From: CAIMZW01 sp037130455
Lineage (GTDB): Bacteria > Actinomycetota > Actinomycetes > Nanopelagicales > Nanopelagicaceae
Assembly (NCBI GenBank): GCA_037130455.1
Contig: JBAXSZ010000005.1
Span: forward strand, 11,868 to 75,867
DNA length: 64,000 bases
Direction of reading: 5' to 3'
Position 1 is the stretch's first letter, and each line of letters starts with the position of its first letter. Under the pieces are notes generated by a model. That model searched no databases. It saw only the letters and a program-made list of their open reading frames with translations, and was not told the DNA's origin. A program made the translations under genes and the position numbers. Positions 1 through 7,896 of the stretch are shown piece by piece.

Positions 1-1
1 T

Positions 2-553
2 CGAAAAGGGCTAATTTTCACCAATCGAGATCGCGCTGGGCGAGGTTTAATCTCCTCACGCCTGGGGTTACAGAGCCAGGCGATCGAAGTTGATTCCGAG
101 TTAGATATCCATAAGTTCGTCGTTGAAAAACTTTCCAATGGCGAACGAATTGACTTTGTCATCTGCGATGAGGCCCAGTTCTATACCGCATTGCATATTG
201 AAGAGTTAGCAAAGATCGTCGATGGCCTGAGCATCGACGTATTTGCCTTCGGAATTTTGACAGATTTCCGAACCGCTCTCTTCCCTGGATCTGCCAGGTT
301 AGTCGAGCTAGCCGATCGGGTTCAGACCCTACAAGTGGAAGCTCTTTGTTGGTGTGGGGCGCGGGCAACCCATAATGCCCGAACCGCAGGCGGTGTCATG
401 GTGACTGAAGGGGAACAGGTCGTAGTTGGAGATGTTTCTTCGGCTGCAGAAATTGGTTACGAAGTTCTGTGTCGCCGACATCATATGAGGCGTGTAACAT
501 CACGTGCATCACGCAGCGCTGGTTTAGAACCGCTTCCTTTTACTCAAGAGTAA
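2..553 (+). CDS. tdk: Thymidine kinase (5' truncated by window edge)
   Basis: Phosphorylates thymidine to dTMP in the salvage pathway. The reading frame is open from base 2, so the N-terminal P-loop lies outside the window. Visible are the Walker-B-like DEAQF motif, the GSARLVELAD stretch, a CWCG zinc-binding pair followed by AT.NAR, and a second zinc pair CRRHH near the C-terminus. All are typical of the type II (human TK1-like) family. The internal ATG at 191 is not the start, because homologous sequence continues upstream of it. The gene ends 49 bases before the alcohol dehydrogenase on the same strand. The family assignment is firm; only the truncation limits it. Confidence 0.93.
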   Translation, partial: RKGLIFTNRDRAGRGLISSRLGLQSQAIEVDSELDIHKFVVEKLSNGERIDFVICDEAQFYTALHIEELAKIVDGLSIDVFAFGILTDFRTALFPGSARLVELADRVQTLQVEALCWCGARATHNARTAGGVMVTEGEQVVVGDVSSAAEIGYEVLCRRHHMRRVTSRASRSAGLEPLPFTQE

Positions 554-602
554 GCGATTCATTAATTTTGCCGCATTAGTTTTCATAGAAAAGATTGAGG
601 TT

Positions 603-1646
603 ATGATGAAGTCCAAGGGATACGCTGTACCTGTCGCCAAAGGCGCTTTAGCGCCCTTTGAATTTGAGCGCCGAGATCTTCGGGCTAATGATGTTGCCTT
701 GGATATTTCATATGCAGGTATCTGTCACTCTGATATTCACCAAGCACGAGAGGAATGGGGCCGGGCCAATTTCCCGATGGTTCCAGGGCATGAAATCGTA
801 GGCACCGTTACAGCAGTCGGCTCTTCTGTAAATAAATTCTCTGTGGGAGATTTGATTGGCGTCGGAGTGTTCATAGATTCATGTCGAGAATGCGAACAAT
901 GCTTGGCAGGTTTGCAAAATTATTGTGCAAATGGCATGACCGGTACCTATAACGGATTTGAACGAGATGGGGTTTCGCCTACCTATGGTGGATATTCCAA
1001 CAACTTCGTCATCGATGCGGATTACGCCGTAAAGGTTCCATCCAATTTGGATCAAACTGGCGTTGCGCCTTTGATGTGTGCTGGAATCACGCTCTATTCA
1101 CCACTGAAGCATTGGAACGCGGGTCCTGGCAAGAAAGTCGGAATCATCGGCCTTGGCGGATTGGGCCATATGGGACTCAAGTTCGCCCATGCTCTTGGTG
1201 CCACAACCACCATCTTTTCTCACTCTCCAGAGAAAGAGGCGGATGCGCGCCAGATGGGTGCAGATCATTTTGTATCGACCAAGAATCCCGAGTTTTACAA
1301 TCACCTTGCTTCTGATTTTGATCTAATTCTGAATACCGTTTCTGCCGAGATCAACTTGGAGGACTATCTTCGACTTCTCAAAGTAGATGGAACTTTGGTG
1401 ATGATTGGTTTGTCGGGGAAGCCTTATGCCATTGGCGCTGGAACTCTGATTGGCAAGCGAAGATCTTTGGCTGGTTCTATGATCGGCGGAATACCTGAAC
1501 TCCAAGAGATGCTGGATTTTTGTGGAAAGCATCAAATAACCAGCGATGTTGAAGTTATTTCAGCTGATTACATCAATCAAGCCTACGAGCGCACCGTTGC
1601 CAGCGATGTGAAATATCGTTTTGTGATTGACGCAAGCACTTTCTAA
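603..1646 (+). CDS. Zinc-dependent NAD(P) alcohol dehydrogenase, CAD/YahK type
   Basis: Medium-chain dehydrogenase of 347 residues, the usual length. The GroES-like domain carries catalytic zinc ligands Cys41 (in GICHSD), His63 (in PGHE) and Cys159 (in PLMCAG). The structural zinc lobe has Cys94, Cys97, Cys100 and Cys108. The Rossmann fold has GLGGLGHMG at 183-191. The arrangement is that of the cinnamyl-alcohol dehydrogenase/YahK group, which reduces a wide range of aldehydes, usually with NADPH. The true substrate cannot be read from sequence. A TGAGG ribosome-binding site lies just before the double ATG at 603-608. The gene faces the DUF554 gene, with 11 bases between the two stops. Confidence 0.88.
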   Translation: MMKSKGYAVPVAKGALAPFEFERRDLRANDVALDISYAGICHSDIHQAREEWGRANFPMVPGHEIVGTVTAVGSSVNKFSVGDLIGVGVFIDSCRECEQCLAGLQNYCANGMTGTYNGFERDGVSPTYGGYSNNFVIDADYAVKVPSNLDQTGVAPLMCAGITLYSPLKHWNAGPGKKVGIIGLGGLGHMGLKFAHALGATTTIFSHSPEKEADARQMGADHFVSTKNPEFYNHLASDFDLILNTVSAEINLEDYLRLLKVDGTLVMIGLSGKPYAIGAGTLIGKRRSLAGSMIGGIPELQEMLDFCGKHQITSDVEVISADYINQAYERTVASDVKYRFVIDASTF

Positions 1647-1657
1647 ACGAGCCTTCG

Positions 1658-2392
1658 TTAAATGAATTGATGAACGAGCAGTGCGATTACCGGTACAAAT
1701 GCAAGTGCCGGTAGGAGATTTCCCACTGCTATGTTCTTAATTTTTAATAGTCGGAATGCTATTCCCAGTAACAGAACTCCTCCCGTTGCAGTGAGCGCCC
1801 TTACTTGATACACACTGAGAATATTTCCTAGAGATAGGCCAACTCCGGTCCAAGCTAACTGGTAAATCCCAACGGGAATCGCCGAGGCGGCAACACCCCA
1901 TCCGAAAGTGGAAGCAAATGCGATCGATGTGAAAAAGTCCAAGACGCTTTTGAGAACTAATTGTTGAATTCCGGTACCCATGCCGTCGCTTATGCTTCCC
2001 AGAATTGCCAACGGGCCAATAGCGAAAATCAAAGAGGCGGCCATGAAACCCTCTAAAAATCTTCCTTTTCCAGACTTATTGAACGTCCGTTTTAAAAAGA
2101 CTCCAGCGGATTCGAGCCTGGCTTCAAGATCCAACCACGATCCAGATATGGCACCGAGCAATAATGCGATAAGAATGGTGAGGACGGTCCACCCTTGTGG
2201 AACCGCCAAAACAAAATCAGTATTCCAGAGTGACGCAAGCGCATCCGCCGCTGCGATGATCACAACGAAACCAAGAACATCCGTGATCAAATCCCTGGTT
2301 CGCTCTTTGAAGCGGTTTCCCATAAGAACTCCGCATGAAGTTCCCAAGCCGATCGCAGCGATATTGATGAGAGAGCCCGTACCCGCAACCAT
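1658..2392 (-). CDS. DUF554 family membrane protein
   Basis: Protein of 244 residues with about six to seven hydrophobic segments. It has the DUF554 (YdfK-type) pattern: a GxLINxxAIGLGTxxG N-terminus, an amphipathic FKERTRD stretch, and a central FAIGPLAILGSISDGMG segment that is the family's best conserved region. The function of DUF554 is not established; a transport role is often supposed. It is divergent from the YczE-like gene, with about 66 bases between them, and convergent with the dehydrogenase. Family assignment is good; the biological role is unknown. Confidence 0.85.
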   Translation of the reverse strand: MVAGTGSLINIAAIGLGTSCGVLMGNRFKERTRDLITDVLGFVVIIAAADALASLWNTDFVLAVPQGWTVLTILIALLLGAISGSWLDLEARLESAGVFLKRTFNKSGKGRFLEGFMAASLIFAIGPLAILGSISDGMGTGIQQLVLKSVLDFFTSIAFASTFGWGVAASAIPVGIYQLAWTGVGLSLGNILSVYQVRALTATGGVLLLGIAFRLLKIKNIAVGNLLPALAFVPVIALLVHQFI

Positions 2393-2458
2393 TAGTTATT
2401 CCATCCTGTTCGGCTTTACTGGCCGAGCTTCTCTTCCCGCAAGGGTTAGACTCTAACA

Positions 2459-3145
2459 GTGACGAAAAGCCTCTCTCGCGAATTTCTCATTCATATTCTC
2501 CGACCAGCAAAATCCATACCGCGTACCCCGTGGACTGCCGACAGTAAGTGGTCGCTCAACCCCCTTAGACTGGGAGTCCTATTTGTTGGCTTAACTGTTT
2601 TCGGCCTAGGCGATTCGTTGTTGATTCAATCTCACATTGGAAACGCACCCTGGTCAGTATTGGCCCAGGGAATTTCGAAACATACTCCCCTGTCTATCGG
2701 CTTATCAACATTTGTGATCAGTGGAGTCGTTCTACTACTGTGGATTCCGTTGAAGGAGAGACCAGGTTTTGGAACAATCGCGAATCTAGTGATTATCGCC
2801 GCCGCCATTCAGTTAGGTCTTTTCATCTTTCCGCCGCTGTCGCATTCACTCCTTGCTCAATTGCTCTATGTCCTAGTCGGCATCGTTCTAGTTGGTTTGG
2901 GAAGTTCTCTTTACATCACTTGTGGCTTAGGACCTGGTCCTCGAGATGGATTGATGACCGCCCTTCATAAACGAACCGGTATTCGAATAGGCAGAGTTCG
3001 TCTAGGAATTGAACTGTGCGCCCTTGGAGTCGGTGCACTCTTGGGTGGGCGTATCGGAGTCGGTACCGCGCTTTTTGCACTTCTTATAGGTAATTCTGTG
3101 GCGATATCGCTCAACCTGGTTCATCGGTTGGCCCCTCAACTTTAA
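2459..3145 (+). CDS. YczE/YitT-like integral membrane protein
   Basis: Protein of 228 residues with five likely membrane segments after a basic N-terminus. The pattern around LRLGVLFVGLTVFGLGDSLL, the GxAPWSVLAQGIS segment and the GLGPGPRDGLMT motif match the YczE-type family (COG2364). Function in the family is largely unknown; one member in Bacillus affects antibiotic synthesis. The start used here is a GTG at 2459 with no convincing ribosome-binding site, so translation may be leaderless or start further in. It converges on ung with three bases between the stops. Confidence 0.68.
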   Translation: MTKSLSREFLIHILRPAKSIPRTPWTADSKWSLNPLRLGVLFVGLTVFGLGDSLLIQSHIGNAPWSVLAQGISKHTPLSIGLSTFVISGVVLLLWIPLKERPGFGTIANLVIIAAAIQLGLFIFPPLSHSLLAQLLYVLVGIVLVGLGSSLYITCGLGPGPRDGLMTALHKRTGIRIGRVRLGIELCALGVGALLGGRIGVGTALFALLIGNSVAISLNLVHRLAPQL

Positions 3146-3148
3146 GTT

Positions 3149-3796
3149 CTATCCCCACTCGATTTCGGTAAACCCACTTTTAAGTAATTTATTATTGATG
3201 GCCGAAAAGGGCTTACTTCCGAAAAATCCTCGATAGGCCGAAAGTGGACTTGGATGAGGGCTAAGTACCAATCGGTCATCGGAAAACATCAGCGAAAACT
3301 CCTGGGCATAGTTTCCCCATAGGACTCCTATTGCGCCATTTTTGGCTATTTCCCGAACTATAGAACTGGTAATTTCCTGCCAACCTAAATTCTTGTGAGC
3401 GTGAGATATTCCATTCTCAGTAGTGAGAACGTGGTTCAACAGGATAACTCTTTGGTTTGCCCAATCCGACAGATCCCCATTTGTGCGCAGTGGTGACCCC
3501 AGATCAGAAGAGAGTTCTTGAAAAATATTTCGCAATGATGCTGGGAGTTTTGACGTTTCACTATTGACTGAAAAAGCCAATCCGTTTGGAACTCCTTTGG
3601 TTGGGTATGGATCTTGCCCAAGAATGAGAACATGTGCCGAGGATATTTCTGAAGGGAGCGCTCTAAAAATATTCGAAATTGCAGGTTGAAAATTGCCGAA
3701 AACCATTAACTGCTTTTCAATGTAATTAATGTGTTCACGTTGTTGAACCAGTAACTCTTGCCAAAGTTCGGGAAGAGTTGCAAAAAGTGTATTCAT
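3149..3796 (-). CDS. ung: Uracil-DNA glycosylase, family 1
   Basis: Removes uracil from DNA as the first step of base excision repair. The protein has 215 residues, slightly shorter than E. coli Ung (229). The water-activating motif is GQDPYP (catalytic Asp62), with Pro in place of the common His at its end, as in Mycobacterium. The uracil-binding LLN motif is at 119-121, and the minor-groove loop HPSPLSAYRGF starts at His181. The gene lies one base after the stop of the YczE-like gene on the other strand. It is just downstream of the ABC ATPase gene and may be cotranscribed with it. Confidence 0.95.
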   Translation of the reverse strand: MNTLFATLPELWQELLVQQREHINYIEKQLMVFGNFQPAISNIFRALPSEISSAHVLILGQDPYPTKGVPNGLAFSVNSETSKLPASLRNIFQELSSDLGSPLRTNGDLSDWANQRVILLNHVLTTENGISHAHKNLGWQEITSSIVREIAKNGAIGVLWGNYAQEFSLMFSDDRLVLSPHPSPLSAYRGFFGSKPFSAINNKLLKSGFTEIEWG

Positions 3797-3797
3797 T

Positions 3798-4580
3798 TTA
3801 TTGAGCTCTTGCGAAGAACCGGCCAGCTTCTTGATGTACTTGAATGGGCAAGCCGTACGCCACTGAAAGATTTTGGTCGGTCACCACTTCCTGGATGGGA
3901 CCTGAGGCAACTACCTTCCCTTCGTTCAGTAACAATGCATGTGTAGTGCCTAGGGGGATTTCTTCGATGTGATGGGTGATGATAATTGTGGCTGGCGCCT
4001 TTGGATCTGAAGCTAATAGGTCCAAGCGCTTAAGTAGATCTTCTCGTCCACCTAAATCCAAGCCAGCTGCCGGCTCATCTAAAAGCATAATTTCCGGATC
4101 AGTCATCATCGCTCGTGCAATCAGAACGCGCTTCTTCTCACCTTCGCTCAGAGTGCCAAAGAGTCTGGACCCCAAAACCCGCACCCCTAAGGTTGTCAGT
4201 AGCGCTAGTGCTCGGGATTCGTCCCACAGGTCGTATTCCTCATTCCACCGTCCCAATTGCGCATATGCGGCAGTAAGGACCACGTCGGTCACAAGTTCAT
4301 CCAACGGAATTAACTCATCTAAATTGTTGGTGACCAGTCCAATTCGGGGACGAAGCTCGAAGACATCACACTTGCCCAAGGTCTGATCCAAAATCTTCAC
4401 TCGACCAAAGGTGGGGTGCATAAAAGTGGATATGAGGTGAAATAGCGTGGTTTTGCCGGCGCCATTTGGTCCCAGAACCACCCATCGCTCCCCTTCAACC
4501 ACCGACCAAGACAATGGGCCAAGGATTGCCTTACCTTCGCGTAATACTTGTACATCATCGAGGGATATCACATGGTTCAT
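3798..4580 (-). CDS. ABC transporter ATP-binding protein (soluble, YlmA/ModF-like)
   Basis: Single-domain ABC ATPase of 260 residues. Walker A GPNGAGKT is at 37-44, the signature LSEGEKK at 144-150, and Walker B ending in LLDEP at 166-170; a switch His lies in the ITHHIEEI stretch. This type often occurs in Actinobacteria without an adjacent permease, and none is present here. Its substrate or function (transport versus a regulatory ATPase) cannot be read. The start ATG is only 17 bases from the divergent serB start, so both promoters must overlap the other gene or lie in this tiny gap. It precedes ung by one base. Confidence 0.85.
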   Translation of the reverse strand: MNHVISLDDVQVLREGKAILGPLSWSVVEGERWVVLGPNGAGKTTLFHLISTFMHPTFGRVKILDQTLGKCDVFELRPRIGLVTNNLDELIPLDELVTDVVLTAAYAQLGRWNEEYDLWDESRALALLTTLGVRVLGSRLFGTLSEGEKKRVLIARAMMTDPEIMLLDEPAAGLDLGGREDLLKRLDLLASDPKAPATIIITHHIEEIPLGTTHALLLNEGKVVASGPIQEVVTDQNLSVAYGLPIQVHQEAGRFFARAQ

Positions 4581-4597
4581 AGGAGTGAAAGATACCC

Positions 4598-5851
4598 TTG
4601 CTTGAGGTAGAACGCGCTAACCTTCCGCGTGTGAGTATCCAAGAGTTAGATAAGTCTCAATTTACCGCGCTAATCCTGCTCACTGGAGTCGATGCCCCTG
4701 GCGTTACCCAAGCACTCTTCGATGAATTGTCTCCGTTCTCCATCACCGTGTTGGATATCGAGCAAGTAGTGAATCGGAATCGGTTAATTCTTACTGCACT
4801 GATTGCGCTGGATCCGGCACATGCCGACGCGATCGAAAGCGATCTTTTGTTGCTGGGCAAACGACTTGACTTGGATATAGCTATTGATTTCTCCGACGTA
4901 ATTCTTGAAAGTGCGTCAAGTGCCCAACATCTCCATGTCGTGATGATGGCTGGAGCACTTAAGCCCAGCGCTGTATCTGCCGTATCTGGGGCCATTGCTG
5001 CCGCTGGCGGGAATATTGAGCGGATTCGACGAACTGCCGCTTTTCCATTGTATGCAATTGAATTTGATGTGACGATCTCTGTGCAAGCAAGTGATGCGGA
5101 TTCGGTAGTTAATCTGCGCAAGAGTTTAGCTCTGGTTTCTCGAGAGAATGACGTCGATCTAGCGGTCGAATTAGGCGGGCTGACCAGACGTGCCAAACGG
5201 ATAGTTCTTTTGGATATGGATTCAACCCTCATTCAACAGGAAGTTATCGACTTACTGGCAGAGAAGGCGGGAGTAGGCGACCAAGTCAAAGCAATCACCG
5301 AATCAGCGATGAAAGGTGAATTGGATTTTAAACAATCGTTGACGGCTAGGGTGGCGCTACTTTCCGGATTAAAATCCACGGTGCTCCAGGAAGTTGCCCG
5401 AGAGTTGCTGCTTTCTGCAGGAGCCAGAACGCTAATTCGTACACTCCACAAGTTAGGCCACAAAGTCGGAGTGGTCTCAGGTGGATTCATTAACGTCATC
5501 GAACCTCTATTGAAAGAGCTAAAGATCGACTTCTACTCCGCGAACGAGTTAGAAATTGTCGATGGAACCCTTACTGGAAAAGTAGTCGGTGGAATTATTG
5601 ATCGAGCCGCTAAAGCAGAAGCGCTGCGAAACTTTGCAGCAGCAGAAGGAGTCTCACTTTCGCAAACCATCGCCATCGGCGACGGCGCAAACGACCTGGA
5701 TATGATCGAACTAGCTGGCCTTGGTATTGCCTTCAACGCAAAGCCTGCGGTAAGAATGGCCGCCGACAGCTCCTTAACCTCGCCCTACTTGGACTCAGTC
5801 CTTTATTTAATGGGGATTACCCGAGAAGAAGTGGAATCTGCGGCTGATTAA
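4598..5851 (+). CDS. serB: Phosphoserine phosphatase with N-terminal ACT domains
   Basis: Last step of serine synthesis, dephosphorylating 3-phosphoserine. The 417-residue protein has a regulatory part with ACT-like folds (about 20-190) followed by a HAD phosphatase domain. HAD motif I is DMDST at 206-210, motif II SGGF at 294-297, and motif IV GDGANDLDM at 361-369. The actinobacterial two-ACT form is also about 400 residues. The TTG start at 4598 has AGGAG about 13 bases upstream; the in-frame GTG at 4631 is an alternative without such a site. The stop TAA overlaps the stop of convergent hisG in the shared bases TTAA. Confidence 0.93.
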   Translation: MLEVERANLPRVSIQELDKSQFTALILLTGVDAPGVTQALFDELSPFSITVLDIEQVVNRNRLILTALIALDPAHADAIESDLLLLGKRLDLDIAIDFSDVILESASSAQHLHVVMMAGALKPSAVSAVSGAIAAAGGNIERIRRTAAFPLYAIEFDVTISVQASDADSVVNLRKSLALVSRENDVDLAVELGGLTRRAKRIVLLDMDSTLIQQEVIDLLAEKAGVGDQVKAITESAMKGELDFKQSLTARVALLSGLKSTVLQEVARELLLSAGARTLIRTLHKLGHKVGVVSGGFINVIEPLLKELKIDFYSANELEIVDGTLTGKVVGGIIDRAAKAEALRNFAAAEGVSLSQTIAIGDGANDLDMIELAGLGIAFNAKPAVRMAADSSLTSPYLDSVLYLMGITREEVESAAD

Positions 5852-6696
5852 AGTCTGCACGCGTGTATATCTGTTACCAGAATTCCACGGGCTCCAATGC
5901 TCCACAATTCATCCATAATCTGATTAATCTCTTTACGCTTGACCATGGCTCGCACCGCGCTCCAACCCGATTTTTGAAGGGGGGAAATCGTAGGTGATTC
6001 AATTCCGGGGGTTACTGCGCACGCCTGTTCCAAGAGCTCAGTCCGAACGTCGTAATCGACCAGAACATATTGACGTGCAATCACAACGCCATTGAGTCTT
6101 CGAATCATGGTTTCCAAGGCAGTAGGTCGTTCTGCTCCAGTGCGCTCAATCACCACGGCTTCACTAGATAGCAGTGGTGCCCCAAATACTTTTAATCCCG
6201 CTTGACGCAAGGTTCCACCGGTAGAAACAACGTCGGCGATAACATCTGCAACTCCAAGGCGAATGGCACTTTCCACCGCGCCATCTAATCGAACGACCGA
6301 TGCGGCAATAGAACGTTCATCCAAATATCGCTGGACTAAGCCTGGATACGCTGTGGCAATTCGGACCCCAGATAACTCCGCCTCCGATATCGCCATAGCT
6401 TCAGGTGCGGCGAAACGAAAGGTGCTGCGGCCAAAATCTAAGGAGAGAACTTCCACTGCTGTAGCCGCGCTATCGATTAATAGATCTCGTCCTGTAACGC
6501 CAGCATCTAGTTCACCGGAGCCGACATAAATTGCGATATCTCGGGGCCGGAGGTAATAGAACTCAACATCATTCTCTGGGTCGAAGAAAACCAGGTCGCG
6601 CGGGTCATTTCGTTGGCGATATCCAGCTTCTTTGAGCATAAGCGCCGATGAATCTGACAGAGATCCTTTGTTGGGGACTGCAAGTCGTAGCGTCAC
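5848..6696 (-). CDS. hisG: ATP phosphoribosyltransferase, long form
   Basis: Catalyses the first step of histidine synthesis, joining ATP and PRPP. The 282 residues fit the long HisG form, which carries its own C-terminal regulatory domain for histidine feedback and needs no HisZ. The N-terminus has the LRLAVPNKGSL pattern, and GVTGRDLL follows in the substrate-binding region. The GTG start at 6696 has a clear AGGAG six bases upstream. It follows hisE by 23 bases, as in Streptomyces and Mycobacterium. The other his genes are not in this window. Confidence 0.95.
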   Translation of the reverse strand: MTLRLAVPNKGSLSDSSALMLKEAGYRQRNDPRDLVFFDPENDVEFYYLRPRDIAIYVGSGELDAGVTGRDLLIDSAATAVEVLSLDFGRSTFRFAAPEAMAISEAELSGVRIATAYPGLVQRYLDERSIAASVVRLDGAVESAIRLGVADVIADVVSTGGTLRQAGLKVFGAPLLSSEAVVIERTGAERPTALETMIRRLNGVVIARQYVLVDYDVRTELLEQACAVTPGIESPTISPLQKSGWSAVRAMVKRKEINQIMDELWSIGARGILVTDIHACRL

Positions 6697-6719
6697 AATT
6701 CTCCTAAAAATCCATGGAA

Positions 6720-6983
6720 CTAGAGCGATCGGTAGACATCATCTGGCGATATTCCTTTGGCAAGCATCAGAACTTGAAGGTGATAAATCAATTGGCTAAT
6801 TTCTAGCGCCAGATCTGCCTTTTCCTGATACTCGGCGGCCATCCAAACTTCGGCCGCTTCTTCGACAATCTTCTTTCCAATGGCATGGACGCCAGCATCT
6901 AGTTCTTTCACCGTACCTGAACCCTCTGGGCGAGCTATTGAAATTCTTTCCAGCTCAACCCAGAGGGCATCAAATGACTTCAT
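6720..6983 (-). CDS. hisE: Phosphoribosyl-ATP pyrophosphatase
   Basis: Second step of histidine synthesis, cleaving phosphoribosyl-ATP to phosphoribosyl-AMP. The 87-residue protein is a normal stand-alone HisE of the all-alpha MazG-like fold. It shows the metal-binding KKIVEEAAEVWMAA helix and a second acidic helix (ADLALEISQLIYHLQVLML). The gene lies between the riboswitch-controlled transporter and hisG. It may therefore be read partly from the same transcript and fall under FMN control, unless it has its own promoter. Confidence 0.95.
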   Translation of the reverse strand: MKSFDALWVELERISIARPEGSGTVKELDAGVHAIGKKIVEEAAEVWMAAEYQEKADLALEISQLIYHLQVLMLAKGISPDDVYRSL

Positions 6984-7002
6984 GGGCAGAGTTTACTCGA
7001 CC

Positions 7003-7698
7003 TTACCCGAGCAATGCCGCGGCTTTACCTGAATCCTCTGATTTTTGAATCTTGAGCCAGTAAATAAAGCCCCAAATCACAAATGGCATATAAATGCCGT
7101 AGAGGATTCCAGTTGGATAGTTCCCGTGTGCGAAGGCAAAGGGAACGCCGACGATATCGACCGCCACCCAGACCAGCCAGAATTCCACGTAACCCCTGCT
7201 CATCGCGTAGGTTGCCAGTGCGGTCCCTGTAAAAATCCAGGTGTCCACGTATAACCATTGGCCGTAATAGCGCTCCCCTAAAACCTTGAAAAGTTGTAGA
7301 AAGAGGAAATAGCCAAAAATGACAACCGGAACAAGTATCGCTTTCTCTCGGGTTGTAGTCCATCTGGGCGAAACAGCGGGCTTACTGACTCCACTGCTTC
7401 GGTTCTTCGCCCAGAGAATCCAGCCATAGAAACTCACCAGCACCAATAAAAGGTTTCGTCCAGCTTGGCCGTAGAGCGCCGGATGATCTGCTGTTTTTCC
7501 AAAAGAGAAGAGCGCACCCGCGAAAACAGTAAATAGCAATGCATCTCCGAGAATTCCAATCGGCCAAGCGATGACCTTGCGACGCATTCCTAAGACTGCG
7601 CTGGCCAACCCCAATATTCCACCGATTATTTCGCGGATCGCTATCGACTTGCTGCCAAAGTGGATTTGGGCTTCAAAAAGCCATTTAAGAATTGACAT
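7003..7698 (-). CDS. ribM: PnuC-family vitamin transporter, probably riboflavin (RibM/PnuX)
   Basis: Integral membrane protein of the PnuC fold, about 231 residues from the chosen start, with some seven membrane segments and the family pattern REIIGGILGLASAVLGMRRKV near the N-terminus. PnuC proteins import nicotinamide riboside, but those behind an FMN riboswitch (RibM/PnuX of Streptomyces and Corynebacterium) carry riboflavin, and this gene directly follows such a riboswitch. I chose the ATG at 7698, preceded by GGGGATGGA. The upstream in-frame ATG at 7764 lies inside the terminator hairpin, and its extra 22 residues do not look like the family. An ATG at 7707 is also possible. The specificity comes from context, not from binding residues. 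Confidence 0.82.
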   Translation of the reverse strand: MSILKWLFEAQIHFGSKSIAIREIIGGILGLASAVLGMRRKVIAWPIGILGDALLFTVFAGALFSFGKTADHPALYGQAGRNLLLVLVSFYGWILWAKNRSSGVSKPAVSPRWTTTREKAILVPVVIFGYFLFLQLFKVLGERYYGQWLYVDTWIFTGTALATYAMSRGYVEFWLVWVAVDIVGVPFAFAHGNYPTGILYGIYMPFVIWGFIYWLKIQKSEDSGKAAALLG

Positions 7699-7745
7699 GT
7701 ATTCCATCCCCAATCGAAGTAAGTAAATAAATTCGATCCCAAGGG

Positions 7746-7775
7746 AAATAAACGGGATCGCCATGAGGCATCCCG
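7746..7775 (-). terminator. Intrinsic terminator, expression platform of the FMN riboswitch
   Basis: On the minus strand the arm CGGGATGCC pairs with GGCGATCCCG across the loop TCAT, with one bulged G, and is followed at once by TTTATTT. It lies between the end of the aptamer (about 7780) and the ribM start at 7698. FMN binding would be expected to favour this terminator. The upstream in-frame ATG (7764) sits in the loop. Confidence 0.68.
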
Positions 7776-7779
7776 CTTC

Positions 7780-7896
7780 GCTCCTTTATCCAGACTGTGA
7801 CTGTCGGTTTTGGATTTACACCAAATCAACCGATTGATGGCTTCAATCGGGTCGCGGACTTTACCGCCGGTTCGGAATTACACCGACCCCCGGAAC
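7780..7896 (-). promoter_or_regulatory. FMN riboswitch (RFN element)
   Basis: Read on the minus strand, the element shows the RFN core. A GGGGTCGGTGTAATTCC segment leads to ACCGGCGGTAAAGTCCGCGA, then a variable stem, GGTGTAAATCC, ACCGACAGTCACAGTCTGGAT and a closing GGAGC. The outer stem GTTCC/GGAGC closes it. These match the conserved blocks of known FMN aptamers almost base for base. The aptamer begins on the last base of the rpe stop codon and is followed by a terminator hairpin and ribM. It should shut down ribM when FMN is plentiful. Confidence 0.95.

Noticed and set aside
4657..5232. Long open frame on the minus strand inside serB (191 codons)
   Set aside because: It is fully antisense to serB, which has intact HAD motifs. 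The translation is Ser/Arg/Ala-rich without any domain, as expected for a shadow frame.
7699..7764. Upstream start at 7764 for the PnuC-family transporter
   Set aside because: The ATG lies in the loop of the riboswitch terminator, and the added residues do not resemble the family N-terminus; 7698 has a better ribosome-binding site.
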